DNA from: Heyndrickxia camelliae
GTDB taxonomy: Bacteria > Bacillota > Bacilli > Bacillales > Bacillaceae_C
NCBI RefSeq assembly: GCF_002844575.1
Contig: NZ_PIQO01000012.1
Span: 1 to 64,000, forward strand
Direction of reading: 5' to 3'
DNA length: 64,000 nt
Part shown: positions 17,288-25,380 of the stretch, in pieces
How positions within the stretch are numbered: position 1 is the first letter of the stretch
Layout of the letters: each line of letters begins with the position of its first letter
Made by a program: the position numbers and the translations under genes
Notes under the pieces: generated by a model
Told to the model about the DNA's origin: nothing
Seen by the model: the letters and a program-made list of their open reading frames with translations, nothing else
The model's database searches: none

Positions 17288-17731
17288 ATGACTACAGTAA
17301 AATTATCTATGCCGATCGGACTGCAATTAGAAATGGCTCGTACAGGTTGTTTATCAAATGATCATTTACTTGAAATATGTAAATCGAAGGATATTCATGC
17401 TCTAAAACATCTAAATCAGGATGCTGAGGACTGGAAAATGCTTTTTCAATTTGCCGAGGAGCATTGGGAAGAGTTTCAAGAAGCGGTACAGGTCGGGTAC
17501 AAATTCAAGTTTGTTACTCGGAATGGTTTAAAACAATTTATGATTTATCGATATGGACTCGAAGAAGGAACAGACTTCGAATGTGGAGAAACGTATTTTG
17601 ATCAAATCAAATTAAAAGCTGATCAAGTTTGTGAACTTGAAAGGATGATTACACAAAATTGGAGAATAAAACGCCTGACTGCAGAAAATAATGTCCTTGA
17701 ATTAATCCGAATTGAACGGTCAGCACAATAG
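17288..17731 (+). CDS. Hypothetical protein, 147 residues
   Basis: Not recognised. Start chosen at ATG 17288 (AGGGGGA six bases upstream) over the GTG at 17264. Soluble, acidic in the middle, with no signal peptide or membrane helix. It has a conserved-looking aromatic region (WKMLFQFAEEHWEEFQEAVQ, VGYKFKFVTRNGLKQFMIYRYG) and a C-terminal amphipathic helix (CELERMITQNWRIKRL). Single gene, divergent from oppA; a possible regulatory link to peptide uptake is only positional. Confidence 0.6.
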   Translation: MTTVKLSMPIGLQLEMARTGCLSNDHLLEICKSKDIHALKHLNQDAEDWKMLFQFAEEHWEEFQEAVQVGYKFKFVTRNGLKQFMIYRYGLEEGTDFECGETYFDQIKLKADQVCELERMITQNWRIKRLTAENNVLELIRIERSAQ

Positions 17732-17944
17732 GAAAAGAATAGCATACCATAAAAAAACAACTTGAAAGATTAAACGGATTTTTTAATGACAAGGTGATGA
17801 TGGAATTATCGGTCATACGTTTAGAGATAGATCTATCATTTTTGCATGATCTTAGGTTAATTAAAGAAGCCTGGGTCCGCTAGAAATTTACAATACTTCA
17901 ATTAAGCGCATGAATTTCCATTACCTATCCATGCGCTTGCTTAC

Positions 17945-18433
17945 TTAATATAAATCAAACATATTAACCTCATACCCCAGTTCTTTTAGATAGTTAAAAA
18001 ACTGGCCACGATGATGGAAGATGTGTGTGGTACTTTCCGTCAGCCACTTCACCTGAGTATGTCCTTGCATATCTTCTGCAAAATAAAATGGCTTTGATAT
18101 TTTTTCAAAAAAGTCTCTTTCAGAAAGTGAATCGTAATACCCTTTGAACTCTTGATATCCTTTTTTCAAAACATCCGCTAATTCCAATGCACTGCCTGTA
18201 TGAAGTTGATTTTCTAACTCGCGTACTTCTTGCTCACTTTTTTCTTGCCCAATAGCAAAATCAATGGCCGGAATCTGAACTAAATGGTTAGCAAGCTCGA
18301 GTAATGTTCTCATATTCTCTCGCGGGTGATAATCCCAATCCTTTTCTTGAACCTTCGATAATAAGTTGGTTATCGTACGAACGGCAACTTCCCACTCTGA
18401 AAACAATACCTCTTTCATTTTGCTCATACTCAA
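17945..18433 (-). CDS. DinB family protein
   Basis: DinB/YfiT-type four-helix protein, 162 residues from the proposed TTG at 18433, which is eight bases after AAAGGAGG; ATG 18427 is the alternative but is far from the site. Putative metal-binding histidines: LLELANHLVQIP (helix 2) and THIFHHRGQ (helix 4). Members are metal-dependent thiol-transferase-like proteins such as bacillithiol transferases, or stress proteins of unknown role. It follows dedA on the same strand but a terminator lies between. Confidence 0.8.
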   Translation of the reverse strand: MSMSKMKEVLFSEWEVAVRTITNLLSKVQEKDWDYHPRENMRTLLELANHLVQIPAIDFAIGQEKSEQEVRELENQLHTGSALELADVLKKGYQEFKGYYDSLSERDFFEKISKPFYFAEDMQGHTQVKWLTESTTHIFHHRGQFFNYLKELGYEVNMFDLY

Positions 18434-18493
18434 GTTTAAAACCTCCTTTTTGCATACCATTTCGATAAATAACTAAAAATCCCTCCCAAAAAA

Positions 18494-18519
18494 GGAAAAA
18501 CCCAGCTATTACGGCTGGG
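18494..18519 (-). terminator. Terminator of dedA
   Basis: Minus-strand CCCAGC CGTAATA GCTGGG followed by TTTTTCC, just after the dedA stop. Confidence 0.85.
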
Positions 18520-18529
18520 CACCTTGGCA

Positions 18530-19129
18530 TTAGAAAGTTTTCTTTCTTTTTCGGAATATCGTTAACGCAACATACAATAGAATCACTATTACTGCGATAA
18601 TCATGATAGGCTGAACGTAAGGTTTCGCTATTTCATTTACTTGTTCCCAATTTGAAGCCAGTTTATGACCTAGATAGATGAATAGAATTGACCATGGGAT
18701 TGCAGCAAGACCCGTGTATAAAGTAAATTTGCCAAAATGCATTTTCGTGATCCCTGCAGGAATGGAAATCGCATGTCTTACAACAGGAACAAATCGAGCG
18801 GTGAAAACTACTCCAGATCCATATTTATCAAACCACTTCTCTGCAAGTTCAATATGATGTTCATGAATAAAAATATATTTACCAAATTTCTTAAGAAATG
18901 GTCTACCGCCGTATGCACCAATCCAATATATAATCATTTGGGCAAAGGTTCCCCCAATAACACCAGCTATTGTTGCTCCAATAAAGCTGACGTCACCCTT
19001 TGACACAAGGTACCCTGCAAAGGCAAGTACAATTTCACTCGGTATAATTTCAATTGCCAATCCTAGTATTATTCCTACGTACCCAAGACCTGCAAAGGTT
19101 TGTAATAAAGAGTGTACTATATCTCCCAT
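18530..19129 (-). CDS. DedA family membrane protein
   Basis: SNARE-associated/DedA superfamily protein, 199 residues with about five membrane segments, basic C-terminus (IFRKRKKTF). Family motifs: EIIPSEIVLAFAGYL near the N-terminus, GVIGGTFAQMIIYWIGAYGGRPFLKKFGKY, and F(T)ARFVPVVRH with GITKMHFGKFTLYTGLAAIPWS. DedA proteins are membrane-lipid transporters or flippases (undecaprenyl phosphate or phosphatidylethanolamine in studied cases); which lipid this one moves cannot be told. Single gene with its own terminator. Confidence 0.9.
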   Translation of the reverse strand: MGDIVHSLLQTFAGLGYVGIILGLAIEIIPSEIVLAFAGYLVSKGDVSFIGATIAGVIGGTFAQMIIYWIGAYGGRPFLKKFGKYIFIHEHHIELAEKWFDKYGSGVVFTARFVPVVRHAISIPAGITKMHFGKFTLYTGLAAIPWSILFIYLGHKLASNWEQVNEIAKPYVQPIMIIAVIVILLYVALTIFRKRKKTF

Positions 19130-19343
19130 TTTTTGCCTCCATTATATCGCTATTCAAGTTAATAGACTCCCTTTTATATTTCAAAGTTCATATAATTTCA
19201 CAAAATGACAGCCCGAGCCCTCTATGCCCAGACTTCCGTATCTTTCATATAAGCAGTTATGTATAGTATAACTCAAGCTGACCGATGATTAAAGCAAGCA
19301 AATGTGGAGAAGCTATGTCAGACTACAGATATGTTCAAAGGGT

Positions 19344-20249
19344 TTATTCTTCGATGATATCCCCTTCTTTCTCCATGAATTGCTTCGTAAAACGAAGCCA
19401 CTCCCTGGCTGCAAATGATAAATACCTATCTTTTCTCCAAATAATGCCGAGCTTCCACGGAATAATCGGATCGATCAGTGGAATGATAGTGACACGTTCT
19501 TGATCCAGATGCCTGCATATCGCCTCTGGAAGTAATGCAATGCCTAAATTAGCTGCAACCATTTCACTAATAAAATCCCATTGGGAGCTTTCATAGATAA
19601 TATTTGGCTGATACCCAGTACGAACGCATTCTGTGATTATACGATCGTGAAGAGCAAAATCCTTCCGAAAAAGAATAAAATCCTCATGTTCCAGATCCTT
19701 TAGGTGCACCACTTCTTTTTTGCTTAATGGATTTGTCGGGTGAATTAAGACCCTTAATTGTTCATTTACAAACGAAAACGTATGGAAAATATCATCCTTC
19801 GTCGGCAATACTACAACACCAAGATCGAGCATCCCATTTCCAACATCTGTTTCTATCTTTTTTGCCCCGTCTTCAAAGAGCTGTACCGTAATTCGTGGAT
19901 ATTGCTTATGAAACTCCTGAATTACCCTAGGGAAAAATCTTGACCCAATCATCGGCGGCAGACCAATTTGAATATTCCCTGTCTTTAATTCCATTAAATC
20001 ATCAAGTTCAGATGATAAATTTTGAAAAGATTTAATGATATTCTGCGCTTGTCCAAGCAGAACCTTACCCGCATCTGTCAGCTTGACCTGTTTGCTTGAT
20101 CGATCAAATAAGGTAACCCCCAATTCATCTTCAATACTTTTTATCATTTTACTAATGGTCGGCTGAGTCACGTAGAGCTGCTGTGCAGCTTTTGTAAAGT
20201 TCCCATACGTTGCAACGGCTACGAAATACTGCAAATGTTGAATATCCAT
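19344..20249 (-). CDS. cidR: LysR-type regulator of cidAB (CidR-like)
   Basis: 301-residue LysR regulator. N-terminal winged HTH (QHLQYFVAVATYGNFTKAAQ, then LYVTQPTISKMIKSIEDELG), C-terminal effector-binding domain from about residue 90. Divergent from cidAB, the same arrangement as ywbI (cidR)-ywbH-ywbG in B. subtilis and cidR-cidABC in staphylococci, where it activates cidAB under overflow metabolism or acetate. Start set at ATG 20249, nine bases from AGGAG, instead of the TTG at 20255. Confidence 0.85.
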   Translation of the reverse strand: MDIQHLQYFVAVATYGNFTKAAQQLYVTQPTISKMIKSIEDELGVTLFDRSSKQVKLTDAGKVLLGQAQNIIKSFQNLSSELDDLMELKTGNIQIGLPPMIGSRFFPRVIQEFHKQYPRITVQLFEDGAKKIETDVGNGMLDLGVVVLPTKDDIFHTFSFVNEQLRVLIHPTNPLSKKEVVHLKDLEHEDFILFRKDFALHDRIITECVRTGYQPNIIYESSQWDFISEMVAANLGIALLPEAICRHLDQERVTIIPLIDPIIPWKLGIIWRKDRYLSFAAREWLRFTKQFMEKEGDIIEE

Positions 20250-20408
20250 TTTCAACCACTCCTATCAATGTGATTCTACAACTATCAATTATTATTAATT
20301 TCCACTCAAAGTTTTGAAGCATAACCAAACGGAATGTTCATTATTCGATATATTCATTTTACCTATCATTCATGCTGCTGTACACTTTCAATGGGGTGAA
20401 AATCAATT

Positions 20409-20780
20409 ATGCGAAACTTTATCAAAGGATTTATTCAAGTGGCTATATTAGTTGCTTTTTCTTATATAATGGGGAAAATCTCCAACATGCTGCACATTGG
20501 CATACCTGGCAGCATCCTAGGTATTATCATTCTGTTCATTTTATTAAAAACTAAAATTGTAAAACTGAAATGGATTGAAGTTGGAGGAAATTGGTTATTA
20601 GCAGAATTCCTTCTTTTTTTTATTCCGTCTGCAGTTGGAGTGATCCAATACAAGAGTATGCTAATGGATAATGGTCTTAAAATTATTAGCATTATTATTT
20701 TAAGTTCTGCATTAGTCATGACATGTTCCGGATTCATTGCGGAAAAAATTATGCATAGAAAGGAGGAGAAACATATATAA
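20409..20780 (+). CDS. cidA: Holin-like protein CidA
   Basis: CidA/LrgA family, 123 residues with four membrane segments. Characteristic stretch ISNMLHIGIPGSILGIIILFILL and FLLFFIPSAVGVIQY. Proposed to form holin-like oligomers or metabolite channels together with the LrgB-type partner; linked to lysis, autolysin control and overflow metabolism. Last base overlaps the cidB start (TAATG), so the genes are translationally coupled. Likely activated by the divergent LysR regulator. Confidence 0.9.
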   Translation: MRNFIKGFIQVAILVAFSYIMGKISNMLHIGIPGSILGIIILFILLKTKIVKLKWIEVGGNWLLAEFLLFFIPSAVGVIQYKSMLMDNGLKIISIIILSSALVMTCSGFIAEKIMHRKEEKHI

Positions 20781-21463
20781 TGGTCGGATTCTTATGTTTG
20801 GTTTTAACAGTGGGAATCTACTGGGCAGCGAAATGGGGTTATAAACATTTAAAAAAGATATACTTAACACCTCTTTTAATCGCACCAATTCTCATTGTTG
20901 CCATTTTATTAATATGTAATGTTTCTTATAGTGGATATGAAGACGGCGGCAAATGGCTGACTGAACTTTTGCAGCCAGCAACAATAGCGTTTGCCATTCC
21001 GCTTTACAAATTTTATCCTGTATTAAAAAAACATTTTAGCGAGATTCTTTTAAGTGTATTAACCGGTTCATTAATTTCAGTCATCGCATCTGCCTTCATG
21101 GCTGTATTTTTACATTTAAATAAGTCATTGATTCATAGCATTATCCCTTATTCCATCACAACTCCTATTGCAATGGGGGTTTCGTCCAAGATTGGTGGAA
21201 TTCCAACAATAACCGCTATCTTTGTTATTATAACTGGAATAACAGGAATGATACTCGGACCTATGATTATTCGTATTTTTAAATTCAGAAGTGATGTTGC
21301 GCACGGAGTGTTATTAGGAACAAGCTCCCATGGTGCTGGAACATCAAAGGCATTAGAGATAAGCAGCTCAGCTGGTGCCATTTCAAGCGTTTCGATGATT
21401 TTGGCTGCCTTGATGTCGTTCTTCATATCTCCGCTTCTCATTAATTATGTTTTTCCGTTCTAG
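20780..21463 (+). CDS. cidB: CidB/LrgB family protein
   Basis: Membrane partner of CidA, 227 residues, about seven membrane segments. LrgB motifs: LLQPATIAFAIPLYKFYPVLKKH, ITTPIAMGVSSKIGGIPTITA and GTSSHGAGTSKALEISSSAGAISS are all highly conserved in the family. AGGAGGAG precedes the start inside the end of cidA. The gene pair ends at a strong hairpin. Confidence 0.93.
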   Translation: MVGFLCLVLTVGIYWAAKWGYKHLKKIYLTPLLIAPILIVAILLICNVSYSGYEDGGKWLTELLQPATIAFAIPLYKFYPVLKKHFSEILLSVLTGSLISVIASAFMAVFLHLNKSLIHSIIPYSITTPIAMGVSSKIGGIPTITAIFVIITGITGMILGPMIIRIFKFRSDVAHGVLLGTSSHGAGTSKALEISSSAGAISSVSMILAALMSFFISPLLINYVFPF

Positions 21464-21487
21464 TTCCCTCAAATATAGATTAATAAA

Positions 21488-21531
21488 ATTCAAAAACGCT
21501 TGGGGTCATTCCTCCTAAGCGTTTTTGAATT
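21488..21531 (+). terminator. Terminator of cidAB
   Basis: ATTCAAAAACGCTT / AAGCGTTTTTGAAT long perfect arms; may also serve ydeI on the other strand. Confidence 0.85.
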
Positions 21532-21571
21532 ATCGAGCAATTCACCAACGGCTTCAATCTAATCGTTTATA

Positions 21572-22165
21572 CTAATCATTTAGTCCCTTTCCATCCAGAA
21601 TTTTCTGCATGTATTTTTGAACCCTTGATTCTCTGGTTTTGGATTGTTTAGCTTGAGAAAAATAATAGATATACGCTCTTTGCCGTCCCGGGGTTAATGC
21701 TTCAAAGGCGGTTTTCAACGCTGGGATATTATCTAATTTATGTTGAAACTCTTCCGGAATTTTGTATTCTTCTGTTTTTTTGAAATTCACTTCTAAACCA
21801 GCCATTTCCACTTCAATTGCTTGATTAATATAAGCCTTCAAGATGGATTCCATTTCAACTATTTCTTGAACATTGGTAAAGCGAATCTGACGCGCAGCCT
21901 GGACATTCTCAGTTTGTTGGATTAAAATCCCTTCGCTGTCCTTTAACAAGGCACCTTTGTGAAACAGCAGCGCACAATATTCTTTAAATCCATGTATTAA
22001 AACAATGTTTTTATTCTCATACGTATAGCAAGGATGCATCCATTTAAATTCTTCGGTCAACTCACAGTCAAGAACGATATTTCTTAACTTTTCATATTGT
22101 TCCTTCCACTTTTTTGACTTACTTATGAATTCATCTACCTTAGGATTCGTTCTGCTTTTTGCCAT
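21572..22165 (-). CDS. ydeI: YdeI/OmpD-associated family protein
   Basis: 197 residues, closely resembling B. subtilis YdeI: SRTNPKVDEFISKSKKWKEQ at the N-terminus, FKWMHPCYTYENKNIVLIHGFKEYCALLFHKGALL in the DUF1801 domain (about residues 20-115), then a C-terminal OmdA-type region with FEALTPGRQRAYIYYFSQAKQSKTRESRVQK. The function is unknown; DUF1801 has a YjbR/frataxin-like fold. Single gene, convergent with cidB. Confidence 0.9.
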   Translation of the reverse strand: MAKSRTNPKVDEFISKSKKWKEQYEKLRNIVLDCELTEEFKWMHPCYTYENKNIVLIHGFKEYCALLFHKGALLKDSEGILIQQTENVQAARQIRFTNVQEIVEMESILKAYINQAIEVEMAGLEVNFKKTEEYKIPEEFQHKLDNIPALKTAFEALTPGRQRAYIYYFSQAKQSKTRESRVQKYMQKILDGKGLND

Positions 22166-22361
22166 TATATAACACCACCACCAAATTGAATCTTCAAACT
22201 CTAAAACCCATGGTTATTAACGTAGTAAATTCAGTATATTTCTAGACAATATTTTAGCATATAAGATAGATTATTTATTTTTGCAGTATAAGAATAATAA
22301 ATAAAAATAGCAAACCATATCGTAATTACTTAGTCTGCTATTTCATATGATCGTCCTTTTA

Positions 22362-22793
22362 TTATTTTGCCTTCAACTGCTTTAAATGATGCTGATCGTG
22401 TTCTACTTCCCCTTCGACATATTCTTGAAGCGATATTTTTCTTTCCTTTATGGTAAAAGTTTTCGTTAAGTCTTTACCCTGCAATACATTTATGATCATT
22501 TGCCGATACTTTAAAGCCCCAGCTATTATCTGTTGACGGCTTACTCCAGAATGTGCATACTCTTCTGCCTTTTTGTTCATTTCTTCTACTTGGCGTTCCG
22601 TAATCCCTACTAAGTCTTCCCCTTTTAACATGTGCGGCAATCGTTCCTCGTAAAAGAAACGATCCCAAAACATCATGTGCGCAATAATCGCCGCTTTCGA
22701 CCATTTCCCTTCCTTGTATGGTTTAAAAAAGCTGTCATCCTCTTTTCCCTCCATACTATTTAGATAGTCAATCCAGGCTCCTAATGTCCCCAT
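22362..22793 (-). CDS. DinB family protein (short)
   Basis: 143-residue DinB-like protein. Possible metal ligands: IIAHMMFWDRFF and GEVEHDQHHLKQL, typical of helix 2 and helix 4 of the family. A little shorter than usual at the N-terminus; a stop codon two codons upstream of ATG 22793 rules out an extension. Weak ribosome site GGGGTG. Unknown role; the window holds three DinB-superfamily genes (10022, 17945, 22362). Confidence 0.75.
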   Translation of the reverse strand: MGTLGAWIDYLNSMEGKEDDSFFKPYKEGKWSKAAIIAHMMFWDRFFYEERLPHMLKGEDLVGITERQVEEMNKKAEEYAHSGVSRQQIIAGALKYRQMIINVLQGKDLTKTFTIKERKISLQEYVEGEVEHDQHHLKQLKAK

Positions 22794-22859
22794 CTTTCAC
22801 ACCCCACTTTTTCGATTCCTTACTAATTCTCCATGAGATTGATTTTTTCCTTGTATACT

Positions 22860-23669
22860 TTATAGTGGAAGATCTCGTTTTGAAAAAATAAGAATTGCCA
22901 AAGTGTATAAAACAATACCCGAAAATCCCAACGCCAGTGATATGGGCAAAATATTAACAGTACCTTTAGCAATTCCAGATGGATCAAAGGTTGAAAAGAC
23001 AGTGAAATATTTTAACCAGTCATAATCGGTACTCATTTTTGCAACTAAATGGATGGCAAAGAAGATAACTGATAGGCCACCGGATACTGCCAGTACTCGC
23101 TTTTCATCATTAAACACACAGGAAAAGAAGAAGGAGTAGCCGCTAATCACAAAGAACAACAGAAACCCTACTACATTCATTTGAATAAAATTTGATACTT
23201 CAAGATCATTGCCTTTAATCATCAAATCCGAGCCAATTAAAACAGTAGCGATGGTAATCACAGTGATAAGTAATAATCCGAAAATAAGAATGGCAGCTTG
23301 CGTCACTGCAACTTTCGTACGGGAAGCAGATGTTGAAAGCAAATATGCCATGGAACCCCTGTCTACTAATCGAACCATTAACTGTGAGGAAAGGATAACA
23401 CTATAAATCATCAAAATGAGAAGAAACAGTAATCCATAAAATTCACCTGCTAAAAATCCACTGAGATTCTGCGGCATTCCCCCATCAAGCCCGAAAGCAT
23501 TTAAATACTTTTGCGGCATTTGTTTGAGCACAACATCCATTGCATTTGATTTTGCAAAAGAAGGATAAATAAGCATAATTAACAAGACATAAAAAGCAGA
23601 TCCAATCGCATAGCTGAATAGTGTCTTACCATTTGTTTTTAAGGTTGAAAAGAAAAGTGATGCATTCAT
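22860..23669 (-). CDS. ABC-2 type exporter permease
   Basis: 269 residues with six predicted membrane segments, a large extracytoplasmic loop after the first one (QMPQKYLNAFGLDGGMPQNLSGF), which is a typical sequence in ABC-2 permeases next to BcrA-like ATPases. It overlaps the end of the ATPase gene by four bases (ATGA), so the two are made together. Export of an antibiotic, lipid or similar compound is likely; the substrate is not evident. Confidence 0.85.
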   Translation of the reverse strand: MNASLFFSTLKTNGKTLFSYAIGSAFYVLLIMLIYPSFAKSNAMDVVLKQMPQKYLNAFGLDGGMPQNLSGFLAGEFYGLLFLLILMIYSVILSSQLMVRLVDRGSMAYLLSTSASRTKVAVTQAAILIFGLLLITVITIATVLIGSDLMIKGNDLEVSNFIQMNVVGFLLFFVISGYSFFFSCVFNDEKRVLAVSGGLSVIFFAIHLVAKMSTDYDWLKYFTVFSTFDPSGIAKGTVNILPISLALGFSGIVLYTLAILIFSKRDLPL

Positions 23670-24556
23670 CTTGCTTTCTCCTCCCTTTCATAGAAATGCA
23701 TAAAAATTTCTTCGAGTGACTGTGCATGGATATCTAGATTATTAATCTGACATTCTGCCAATACTTTGACAAAATGATTGTACTCCCCTTGCACAGCAAC
23801 CTTTACACGTAATTCATTCTCGGAAAGAATACGCAGCCCAGATTGTTTTATCTTTTCCAAATCTTCCTGATTTCGCACAGAGATATCGAATACTTTCCGT
23901 TGAATCGATTGAAGATGCTGGACATTTTCAATTGCTACTAATCTACCATCTCTAATAATGCCGACCCTGTCACAAGTGCGATCAATCTCTTGAAAAATGT
24001 GAGATGACATCAGTATCGTTTTTCCCTCTGATTTTTCTTCCAAGATTAAATCGATAAACATGCTTTGCATCAACGGGTCGAGCCCTGACGTCGGTTCATC
24101 AAGGATTAGAATTTCCGGGTCATGCATAAATGCTGCCACAATTCCCACCTTCTGTTTCATCCCCTTTGACATTTTGCGTATAGGCGTTTTCACATTAAAT
24201 TGAAATCGTTCAATTAGTTCATCTCGTTTTTTCTTGTTTTTCATACCCCTCATTCCGCCAAGTAATTCAAGGAATTGAAGCCCATTCATGTTATCGAAAA
24301 AAGCAATCTCTCCTGGCAAATAACCAACCACTTTTTGAATTTCAGGACTGTTACTCCAACAATCCAAACCATTTATCTTTGCAAAGCCTGTTCTTGGCTT
24401 CATATATCCCATTAGATGACGTATAGTAGTTGATTTCCCTGCACCATTTGGTCCTAAATAGCCGAAAACCTCGCCTTGGTTGACTTCAAAAGACAAATCA
24501 AAAATGCCTTTATCATTCGGGAACACTTTCGTTAAATGACTGATTTGAATTCCCAT
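23666..24556 (-). CDS. ABC exporter ATPase
   Basis: 296 residues, BcrA/DrrA-like ATPase. Walker A GPNGAGKST near residue 35, signature-like RKMSKGMKQKVGIVAAF (MSKGM replaces LSGG, usual in this branch), Walker B ILILDEPTSGLDPL, H-loop MSSHIF. A C-terminal regulatory segment follows from about residue 215. Forms an exporter with the permease downstream. Divergent from a TetR regulator and with repeated candidate operators in the shared upstream region. Confidence 0.9.
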   Translation of the reverse strand: MGIQISHLTKVFPNDKGIFDLSFEVNQGEVFGYLGPNGAGKSTTIRHLMGYMKPRTGFAKINGLDCWSNSPEIQKVVGYLPGEIAFFDNMNGLQFLELLGGMRGMKNKKKRDELIERFQFNVKTPIRKMSKGMKQKVGIVAAFMHDPEILILDEPTSGLDPLMQSMFIDLILEEKSEGKTILMSSHIFQEIDRTCDRVGIIRDGRLVAIENVQHLQSIQRKVFDISVRNQEDLEKIKQSGLRILSENELRVKVAVQGEYNHFVKVLAECQINNLDIHAQSLEEIFMHFYEREEKAR

Positions 24557-24573
24557 AAACAGATCCCCTTTTT

Positions 24574-24676
24574 ATATATTTTGAATAGACATCATTCATT
24601 TATTTCATAATAGTTCACACTAAATTAAATATCAATATGTTTTGAATAAAATTTATTGTTTCATTTCAAAACATAT
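24574..24676. promoter_or_regulatory. Candidate TetR operator cluster
   Basis: ATATGTTTTGAA (24635-24646) and its inverse TTCAAAACATAT (24665-24676) are 18 bases apart in the divergent intergenic region, and a one-mismatch direct copy ATATATTTTGAA is at 24574-24585, next to the exporter start. Likely binding sites of the neighbouring TetR protein. Confidence 0.65.
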
Positions 24677-24702
24677 AGTAATCTTATTTTGAGGTGAAAG
24701 AA

Positions 24703-25290
24703 ATGGACGGATATCAACGCAGAACGGAAAAGAAAAAGGAGAGTATACGTGCAGCAGCTATTGAACTTTTTAGTACTTACGGCGTGGAAAAAGTAAGCAT
24801 TGGTGAGATTGCGAAAAAAGCAAACGTTTCTCCAGTATCTATTTACAATTACTTTGGAAATAAAGAGGAACTAACGTTATCAGTTATTGATGAATTTTTT
24901 AATACAGAAATGGAGAAGTTTGAAAAAATACTCTATATGGAGATTCCCTTTCCTAAAAAGGTAGAAAAGATTCTTTTTGATCGGATGGAACTAACAAAGT
25001 CCATTTCAACGGATTTTATCAAATCCATAACAGATCCAACCATCCAAAAACTTATTGAAGAGTGGACATATAAAAAGGCTATGCCTGCAATGATGGAGCT
25101 CATTGAACAGGGACGTCAAAGTGGTTACATTAGCCCGCAAATATCTTCTGAATCCGTTATTTTATACTTTCAGATTTTTACTGAAGCGATTCAGCATCCT
25201 GAATTGATCGCTAATCAAAGCAAGCAATCTATCATCGATCTAGGACATCTTTTCTTTTATGGATTAATGGGACAGCCAAAAGAGGAATGA
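24703..25290 (+). CDS. TetR family regulator
   Basis: 195 residues from ATG 24703, which has GAGGTG six bases upstream; the GTG at 24694 is part of that site. N-terminal HTH: KKESIRAAAIELFSTYGVEK, then VSIGEIAKKANVSPVSIYNYFGNKEEL. The C-terminal ligand domain is not assignable. Divergent from the ABC exporter; probably its repressor, released by the exported compound. Confidence 0.88.
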   Translation: MDGYQRRTEKKKESIRAAAIELFSTYGVEKVSIGEIAKKANVSPVSIYNYFGNKEELTLSVIDEFFNTEMEKFEKILYMEIPFPKKVEKILFDRMELTKSISTDFIKSITDPTIQKLIEEWTYKKAMPAMMELIEQGRQSGYISPQISSESVILYFQIFTEAIQHPELIANQSKQSIIDLGHLFFYGLMGQPKEE

Positions 25291-25349
25291 CAGGGGTTAA
25301 AATTATATAGTAACAATATTAGGGGGAAACTGCGGTAGTGTCATGGACG

Positions 25350-25376
25350 AAAAAGGACATCCCTTATGGATGCCCT
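25350..25376 (-). terminator. Terminator of the PRD regulator gene
   Basis: Minus-strand GGGCATCC ATAA GGATGTCC followed by TTTTT. Confidence 0.85.
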
Positions 25377-25380
25377 TCTC

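Noticed and set aside
17742-17883. Stop-bounded frame reading QLERLNGFFNDKVMMELSVIRLEIDLSFLHD after the 147-residue gene
   Set aside because: Coherent but without a usable start or ribosome site; at most a gene relic, too short to identify.
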